A DNA stretch of 12,156 bases, from the NCBI GenBank assembly GCA_001584585.1, contig LSYV01000049.1:1265849-1278004 (forward strand), read 5' to 3'. The DNA comes from Gonium pectorale. Lineage: Eukaryota > Chlorophyta > Chlorophyceae > Chlamydomonadales > Volvocaceae. Shown here one piece after another: positions 6,989 through 12,156 of the stretch. The position numbers and the translations under genes are program-made. How positions within the stretch are numbered: the first letter of the stretch is position 1; each line of letters opens with the position of its first letter. Under the pieces are notes generated by a model that was given only the letters and a program-made list of their open reading frames with translations, had not been told where the DNA came from and searched no databases.

Positions 6989-7610
6989 CTGCGGGGCGGG
7001 GCGGGGCGGGGCGGTGTGTGTGCACGAACGTACATGTATTGTGTGTGGGCGACGTGGGCACAGGGCGAGGGAAGGGGCTGATCGGTCAGGGCTTTGGGGT
7101 GGAGAGGCAAAGGCTGGGCCGAGGGGGGGCCGAAGGGGGGCCTGGCCTCCGCGACACGGCGGCCCCCACCTCTCGCGAGACGGCGTTAGGTGCTGTGCGG
7201 CAGGCAGGGCTGCAGGGGCTGGTGGTTTGGGGAGGCGCGAGTGGCCGACTCCGCCAAGTGCGTACGGCCCGCAGGATGCACTGACGGAGGCGTGTACGAC
7301 CGCGTACGACGTGCGGCGGCAGCGGTACGGCAACTGAGTGGATCGGCGTGTCACGGAGCCGTTGCGGAGCCGTACAACCGGGTAGCTTCTAGGCAACCTT
7401 CACAGCGGCACACGTCGTTCCCCGACAAGCGCCCGAGAGGGCGGGCCGGCCAGCACCCATACCCAGCTAGCCCGCCCAGCCCAGAGCGCGGCCGGGCCCC
7501 TTGCTAGCCCTCCCCGTCGTGGCTGCCCAGCCCCGCCCCCCCTACCACCCGCCCATTGCACGCCCCCCCTACCAAACCGCCCCACACCCCGCGCACCCCA
7601 CCCCGCGCAC
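6989..7610 (-). other. Presumed gene B intron
   Basis: This interval lies between the two gene B exons. It contains (GGGGC)n on the plus strand at 6991-7014, directly at the acceptor, and CGCCCCCCCTACCA twice (7534-7547 and 7561-7574). If the upstream exon ends at 7611 the phases do not match the next exon, so either a small exon is missed or the donor at 7597 (GG|GTGCGC, phase 2, compatible) is used. Confidence 0.35.
6991..7014 (+). repeat. GGGGC repeat, G-quadruplex-capable
   Basis: Four to five consecutive GGGGC units on the plus strand form the C-rich tract of the minus-strand splice acceptor at 6989. Confidence 0.7.
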
Positions 7611-8005
7611 CTCCGCAGCGAGCTGAACTGGTGGGACAGGATAGATGCGGTCCAGCTTGTTCCAGCGGGCCCGGTCGGCGTCCGTCAGGTGCCGCCGCAC
7701 GGGCACCGGCAGCGGAGCGCTCAGCTGTGCCCGCAGCGTCACAGGTCGACGGTGGGGTCGAACGGGTGCAGTGCCGTACCGTTGCCGCCGCCTAGCGGCG
7801 GTATCGACGCGGCTGCTGTGTCGGGTGAACCGGTCGTGGCCGCCGCTCCGTGTCCTTGCCCTGATGCCCATTGTTGCGGCACGGCGGGCGGCAAGGCTCC
7901 GGTCGACGGCACCGGCGCCGCTGCCCCTGCTCCCGGCCCCGGCCCTTCCGCGGTCCGCTGCCGCTTGGCCTCCCGCCAGCCAGACTGCTTCTCCAGCTGC
8001 TTCGC
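7611..8005 (-). CDS. Gene B internal exon with apparent frameshift
   Basis: After a good pyrimidine-rich acceptor (cttcttggccag|GCG) the frame reads AKQLEKQSGWREAKRQRTAE, then an Ala/Pro/Gly-rich linker and HPFDPTVDL, and meets TGA at 7741-7739. One frame over, coding-like sequence resumes at once: TLRAQLSAPLPVPVRRHLT followed by DADRARWNKLDRIYPVPPVQ, with almost only C/G-ending codons, to a donor GCGGAG|GTGCGC. Removing two bases (a TG doublet in CTGTGACG) would restore one frame. The basic KRQR stretch could be a nuclear localisation signal. The family is not recognised. It could be a pseudogene, an assembly error, or the result of an unusual splice event. Confidence 0.5.
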
Positions 8006-9305
8006 CTGGCCAAGAAGTAGGCGGGCAGGAGAAGCGGCGAGGTGAGGGGGCGAGGTGAGAAGGCGAGGACAGGAGAGGTGCGGAGGTATGGTGAGGAGGG
8101 GCACCGTGCGGGTCGGTCGGCGGACCCTTGAACACCCTGGGAGGCTGACATCGATTGCTTCCCGCACCCTGGCACCCCACCCCCGCCTCAAGAGGGTCAG
8201 AAGAATGCCCGATGAGACCTCGAGGGAGGGCGGGGCGGGGGTGAGGGCGCGGCGGGGAGGGCGCAGCGGGCCGGCGGGGAGGGCGCAACGGGCCGGGGCG
8301 GCCAATGAGCGTCACAACGAACGCCACGTGGCTGGTGCCCTTGAGTCCAGCCCAAGGTGCGGGCCGCCGCAGCAGCCCCGCGGCCCCCGCGCTCCGGGGC
8401 AAGCGCCCCGGCAGACGCACCGTGGCGACCGGGCCGGCCAAGCCCCAGGTTCCACCCAGGTCCAAAGCTGCCTCTCGGCCCCGATACCCGCCCGCACGTC
8501 GCGCCCCTGGCACCAGCGTAGTCGCGTCCTGGAGCCCGGCATGGTTCCCGCCGGCTGCCGCTCGCGGGCCCCAAGCCAACCCCCCTCCTGGCGACTGCGC
8601 AACAAGAAGGGCTGAAAGGGCCCGGCCCCGTCCGCAACTGCACCGCACGGCCCCTACGCCCGCCAGCCCCCTGCGCACAGCTGCTGGATACCGGCTACCG
8701 GCCATGCGGGTGATGGCGGCTCATCGGTTACCGGCGATACGATGCGTCCCCACTCCACTCCACTCCACCGGTGGAGCATCAGCCAGCTCGCCCTCAAGGC
8801 GGCTGCGTTGAGGCAAAGGCCCCCCGCCCCCACCCCGCCGTGAATCGCGGCACAGGAGCGTCACCTGCGGACCCCGCGAATGGCGAATGCCTGCGACCAC
8901 CGCGTGCCCCCCCTTCTGTCCGGGCAGCGAGGTCGGGCCCGTTGCCGAGCGATGAGGGGCCCGTTGCCGAGCAAAGAGGGGCGGCCGCGCGGTGCTCATC
9001 TCTTAGCCACCGCAGGACCACTGCCCCGGACTTGCGAGGCGAAGCAGGGAAGAGGACTCAGCCGGCTTGTCCCCGCACGCGCCGCCCGTCACCGCCCCCC
9101 TGTCGGCAACGCTTTGTCACGCGCAGCGGCTCGCCGTTACGCGCCTCCAACCCGTCAACCGCCGCCACCCGTCCCGTTGTGTGCGCGTCCGAACGAACCT
9201 CCCTCCCGAACCGCCCTCCTGCCCCCCCCAAAGACGCCCCTGACCCCGATCAACCCGGCACCTCATCCATGCAGGTACCGGCTCCCGCCTAGCCGCCCCT
9301 CCCAC
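8006..9305. other. C-rich region without a supported gene
   Basis: Positions 8006-8300 are strongly pyrimidine-rich on the minus strand, suiting an intron upstream of the gene B exon, and hold a 22-bp tandem doublet (GGGAGGGCGCA(G/A)CGGGCCGG). A possible minus exon at about 8605-8423 (acceptor ttgttgcgcag, donor ACG|GTGCGT, phase 0 at both ends) has only weak codon support. A 22-bp direct repeat GGGCCCGTTGCCGAGC lies at about 8938-8981, and a 14-bp palindrome CTCCACCGGTGGAG at 8763-8776. Confidence 0.35.
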
Positions 9306-9426
9306 CCCCCCTCCAGCCCCCTCCCAGCCCCCCTGCCGAGTGAGCGGCTCCAGGTCCGCCTGCAGCCGCGCCCAACCCGCCTGCAGCGCGTACGTAGGTG
9401 CACCGCTGCAGGCGGGCGTCGGTGAC
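9306..9426 (-). CDS. Candidate exon (unidentified, possibly gene B)
   Basis: Acceptor ccatccaccag|GTCACC and a C/G-ending frame reading SPTPACSGAPTYALQAGW and then ARLQADLEPLTRQGGWEG, before a possible donor at GG|GTGGGA. Composition and codon endings look coding, but there is no recognised domain and no partner exon. Confidence 0.25.
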
Positions 9427-10126
9427 CTGGTGGATGGAGGGGGACTGATGAGGAGGGAGGGGGGCGGGGAGGAGGGGCCAGGGCCGGGGCCGGGGCTTAG
9501 GTGGGGGCGTGTTGAGGGAACGTAGAGGGGAGAGACCAGAGCTTGGGGGCGGGGAGGGTTGTAGGAGGGGTTCACAAGAGACCGGATTGAGGGCACGAGC
9601 GGCCCGTGAGGTGCATGTGTGGGGCAAGGAAACGCGCAGGGCCGGGCGCGAGGGGAGGCTGGAAGGGGAGGGGAGAAAGACGAGCAAGAAGGGGACTGGG
9701 GCGAGGCGTTGCGAGGCGGGACGCGGGCAGCAGTGGGAGCGGGGGGAACGAACACGAGATGCGCAGCAACCAGGCAGGGCGGCCGCAACCAGCAGGGCGC
9801 TCCATCCATCCGTGGTACTCTGTGAGCACGAGGGACGGAGGGGCACATTCGGGAGGTCCGGAGCGGGATGCGTGCAAGGGAGTGAGGGCGAAGAGGGGCG
9901 GGCGTCTGGGAATGAACGAAGTGAGGGGGATGTGTAGGGTAGTGCTGGGAAGGCAGCACGGATGGGAAGCAAAGGCTCGACCCAGGGGTGGAAACCCATT
10001 GCAGCGTATGCCCGACATGTATGCCACACAACCGTCCCAGCCCGAAGTGCTGGCACAAAGCTGGCGTGAAGAGCCGGTTCGCGTGCCGTTGTCATGTCCC
10101 TGCTGCGCCATCCCCCCACCCCCCAC
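9427..10126. other. Stretch with no supported gene
   Basis: Purine-rich on the plus strand (G/A-rich 9440-9760). Long frames run on both strands but none shows domains or codon bias. Nothing else recognised. Confidence 0.35.
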
Positions 10127-10199
10127 CCGCCGCCAGCCAGTAGTAGGCGAGGACCAGCCATGGGCCGGTCGCATCGTGCTGGTTGGCGCTGGTGCGGAC
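10127..10199 (-). CDS. Candidate small exon (unidentified)
   Basis: Acceptor cccgcctatttcggtcag|GTCCGC followed by 24 codons reading VRTSANQHDATGPWLVLAYY and then WLAA; 22 of the 24 codons end in C or G, and a donor-like G|GTGGGG follows. The combination is suggestive but no family is recognised. Confidence 0.25.
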
Positions 10200-10743
10200 C
10201 TGACCGAAATAGGCGGGAGAGGATACGTACCGAACGCGATTGTTGCCTGGGGGGAACGGGTGGGAAAGGACCATACCAAAGCCATGGCGGCCCCCAACGA
10301 TGATCACGGGGCAAGAGACACGTCGCACTTGTGGGACGCGGTCCCGTCGCGGTCCCCGCCCCCTTCATTGCCTGCCTCGCACCGTCCAGCCAACTGCCAA
10401 TCAACCAACTCCGCACGACCTCTCCACCCACCCACCCACCCACCCATCCGCGGTGTCAAGCTGCAACCCACTCCCCGCCCCGCTGCTGTATGTCGGTCGG
10501 GGTGGCCCTGAAGCCAGCGGCATGTAACTCTATCTGCGCGCGTACCCCCAACGCAGCTAGTAGTGCCCCGCCCCAACTGGACAGCTCTACACGCGCTGGG
10601 ATGGGCTGCTTCCAGTGCCTCTTTGCATCTCCCGTCAGCCAAGAAATATACCCCGAGCCCAGCGGCAAGCGGCGTGGCACTGGCAAAAGACCCCCTACCT
10701 GCTGGTCCCGCCGGCATCGAACGAAAGCTTCCGCCTCCCTCAC
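10200..10743. other. Stretch with no supported gene; CCCA microsatellite
   Basis: Contains a (CCCA)n tract at about 10425-10446. A minus frame ending at 10456 (SWLTGDAKRHWKQPIPARV and onward) has protein-like composition but mixed codon endings and no recognised family. Confidence 0.35.
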
Positions 10744-10792
10744 CCTCGGCGCTGGCCTTCTTAGACAGCAGGTCGGATGGTGCTGTCCGCAT
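10744..10792 (-). CDS. Candidate first exon (unidentified)
   Basis: ATG at 10792 opens MRTAPSDLLSKKASAE and meets a consensus-like donor GAGG|GTGAGG in phase 1. It could be the start of gene B or chance. No downstream partner exon could be joined with confidence. Confidence 0.18.
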
Positions 10793-11972
10793 GCCTCTGG
10801 GCCCGCGGGCGGCACCTGCTGTTCCTACCTACGGCCCCAATGCGCTTGCCAACAATCCAGCAACCTCCCCGGCTTGCATGCAGCCCCCAAGAGCTATGGC
10901 TCAAAGTTCGCCTCGCTTCCTCGCCCGTTTGCTTTGCCAAGCAAGGCACCAGGGACGACGGTGGCGGTGCCAGCGCTGGCATGGCACGCTTCATCCTCCC
11001 TGCAAGGTAGCGTACGTAACCTGATCCGCGCCGCCGCCAGGAAAACCTCCTCACGTCAAATAGAAGATTGATGTTGTACACACGCGCTGCGACACACGAG
11101 AGTGTGGATGTGCCGCCGCTAGCTGCTGTTGCTGCGTGGCCCACTGCCCCCGGGCCCCAGCCGGCGGCACGCAGCTTCCGCCACTCAATTGATGCGCCTC
11201 AACGCCGATTGGTTGCCGCCAAGTACCGACGTGTTTCACAGCCGTTTCCCCTCCTGCCTGCAGTGTCGCCCCGCCCGCTGCCCCACCCGCCTCCTTCACG
11301 CCCCATGCCGTACATACCCTCGCCCCCGACCGCCCGCCGTCCGTCCACTCTGCCCGCCCGCCTATTCGTTCTTGTCGGGTGGTCCAGTAAAGGCGCAGCC
11401 GCCGTCCCCGAAGCGGCGCCATCCGCTCGCGGTGCGATTAATAACGGGCACGTGCTGCTGTCGGGGAGGGCGACGAAGCCAGCGGCCTGCCTGCCTGCGT
11501 GCGCACCCGAACCTAACCGCCAGCAGCCCGACCCAACTTGGCTGCTCCATACTTGCATGCATCCCCCTTCCCTCCTCTAACCGCCCCCGATCAATAACAC
11601 TTCCTAGTTAAGCGGTAAATCTGCGTATGCGCGATGCTGGCCAACGGCCCCGCTGGTCAACGGCCCCGCTGGTCCCTCCCCGCCCGCAAATCCTTCGCCT
11701 CCCTCTGCCGCCGCCCCGTTGCATGCATCCTGCCTGCGGTGGCGCCCAGGGCCCCGCCGCGCCCCGCCCAGCGCCGCCGCCAGCCTCCTCTGCCCCAACG
11801 CACGAGACGCTGCGACCCCCGCACCCTCGATAGGTGCCATGCCGCAGCGCTTGCGGCTACTTGGCACGCCTCCCTAGCATGCCTCCCTAGGCCGTGTCCC
11901 AAGGTCCGTTCCAAGGTTCGCCCCGCCCAGTTAGCATCCTCCCCACTCCGCCTCCACCTCCACCCCCTATGC
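10793..11972. other. Region downstream of gene C, no supported gene
   Basis: It probably includes the 3' UTR of gene C (minus strand). I did not find a TGTAA polyadenylation signal on the minus strand here. Short repeats: CAACGGCCCCGCTGGT twice in tandem near 11650-11682 and CCTCCCTAG(CATG) twice near 11873-11890. Overlapping open frames on both strands have no domains. Confidence 0.35.
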
Positions 11973-12001
11973 CTCCCCCCGCAATGCTATTGCGGGGGGA
12001 G
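11973..12001. repeat. Perfect 13-bp stem-loop directly after gene C stop codon
   Basis: CTCCCCCCGCAAT (11973-11985), a 3-base loop, then ATTGCGGGGGGAG (11989-12001). On the minus strand the stem starts at the first base after the TAG at 12004-12002, so it would be the first structure in the 3' UTR. Confidence 0.85.
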
Positions 12002-12131
12002 CTATTGCGCCGCTGGCGTCGGTGTCGGCGCGGCGGCCGCCGGCGGCGGCGGCGCTGTCTGCGGCTGCATGCCGTACATCTGCGAGTGCAGCCGCTGCAG
12101 GTAGTCGGGGGGCAGGGCCGTGTACTTGATC
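12002..12131 (-). CDS. Gene C terminal exon, paralog of gene B 3' exon (5' part outside window)
   Basis: A C-rich acceptor (ccccgcag|G) leads into IKYTALPPDYLQRLHSQMYG, then MQPQTAPPPPAAAAPTPTP and AAQ, stopping at TAG. The 42 residues share the gene B helix-like segment (16 of the first 20 residues identical). The Ala/Pro-rich tail looks like a natural low-complexity C-terminus, unlike the Gly/Arg tail of gene B. Earlier exons would lie right of the window. The family is not recognised. Confidence 0.6.
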
Positions 12132-12156
12132 CTGCGGGGCGGGGGGGGGGGCGGGC

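Noticed and set aside
7740..7795. A 55-nt GT-AG intron (donor AACG|GTACGG, acceptor gggcacag) to explain the gene B stop codon
   Set aside because: It removes the TGA but joins to the wrong frame, losing the strongly coding DADRARWNKLDRIY reading.
8305..8811. Plus-strand 168-codon Arg/Pro/Ala-rich frame
   Set aside because: Composition is what GC-rich noncoding DNA gives in this frame; no domain, no splice context.
9606..10511. Plus-strand 301-codon frame
   Set aside because: Mixed composition, poor third-position bias and no domain; part of it overlaps a minus-strand candidate exon with better codon endings. Long chance frames are expected in DNA this GC-rich.
10523..10527. Plus-strand TGTAA as an algal polyadenylation signal
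   Set aside because: No supported plus-strand gene ends near it.
10331..11071. Plus-strand 246-codon frame
   Set aside because: Low-complexity start (Pro/His-Pro), no recognisable motif, and long frames on both strands overlap here.

Overview
The window looks like nuclear DNA of a volvocine (chlamydomonadalean) green alga. It is GC-rich, exons end at G|GT donors and begin after pyrimidine-rich CAG acceptors, introns are mostly 0.2-0.4 kb, coding stretches prefer codons ending in C or G, and the best-supported gene carries WSC, fucolectin-type and Ser-Pro-rich hydroxyproline-glycoprotein modules typical of algal extracellular matrix proteins. The species cannot be named from the sequence.

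Positions 1-5190 hold one intron-rich minus-strand gene (gene A). By reading splice sites and frame I reconstructed eight exons: 5189-5135 (signal peptide), 4247-4113 (EGF-like six-cysteine module), 3833-3708 and 3493-3332 (WSC domain 1), 3067-2282 (WSC domain 2 plus an F5/8C or fucolectin-like domain), 1913-987 (second EGF-like module plus a Pro-rich stalk of about 260 residues), and 609-514 and 160-64 (two copies of a short Pro-rich exon inside a tandem duplication of about 450 bp). The first seven exons all join in phase 1, giving a continuous frame of about 762 residues. The 3' end lies beyond the left edge. The product reads as a secreted, carbohydrate-binding cell-wall or matrix protein: a lectin-like head on a hydroxyproline-rich stalk.

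Positions 5190-6357 hold the upstream flank of gene A and a less GC-rich spacer with a hairpin and a cluster of CCTAGG sites. Positions 6358-6812 hold 2.5 copies of a tandem repeat of about 178 bp. Positions 6841-8005 carry two credible minus-strand exons of a second, unidentified gene (gene B); its larger exon has an apparent frameshift. At the right edge, 12002-12131 is the terminal coding exon of a related minus-strand gene (gene C). Its first 60 nt match gene B's last exon at 55 of 60 positions, so B and C appear to be neighbouring paralogs or a partial duplication. Between them (8006-12001) I see only weak candidate exons, C-rich low-complexity DNA and short tandem repeats.

The most interesting content is gene A: a mosaic, symmetric phase-1 exon gene, EGF-WSC-WSC-fucolectin-EGF-HRGP, with a recent exon duplication in its stalk. 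No RNA genes, CRISPR arrays or recognisable transposase genes were found.
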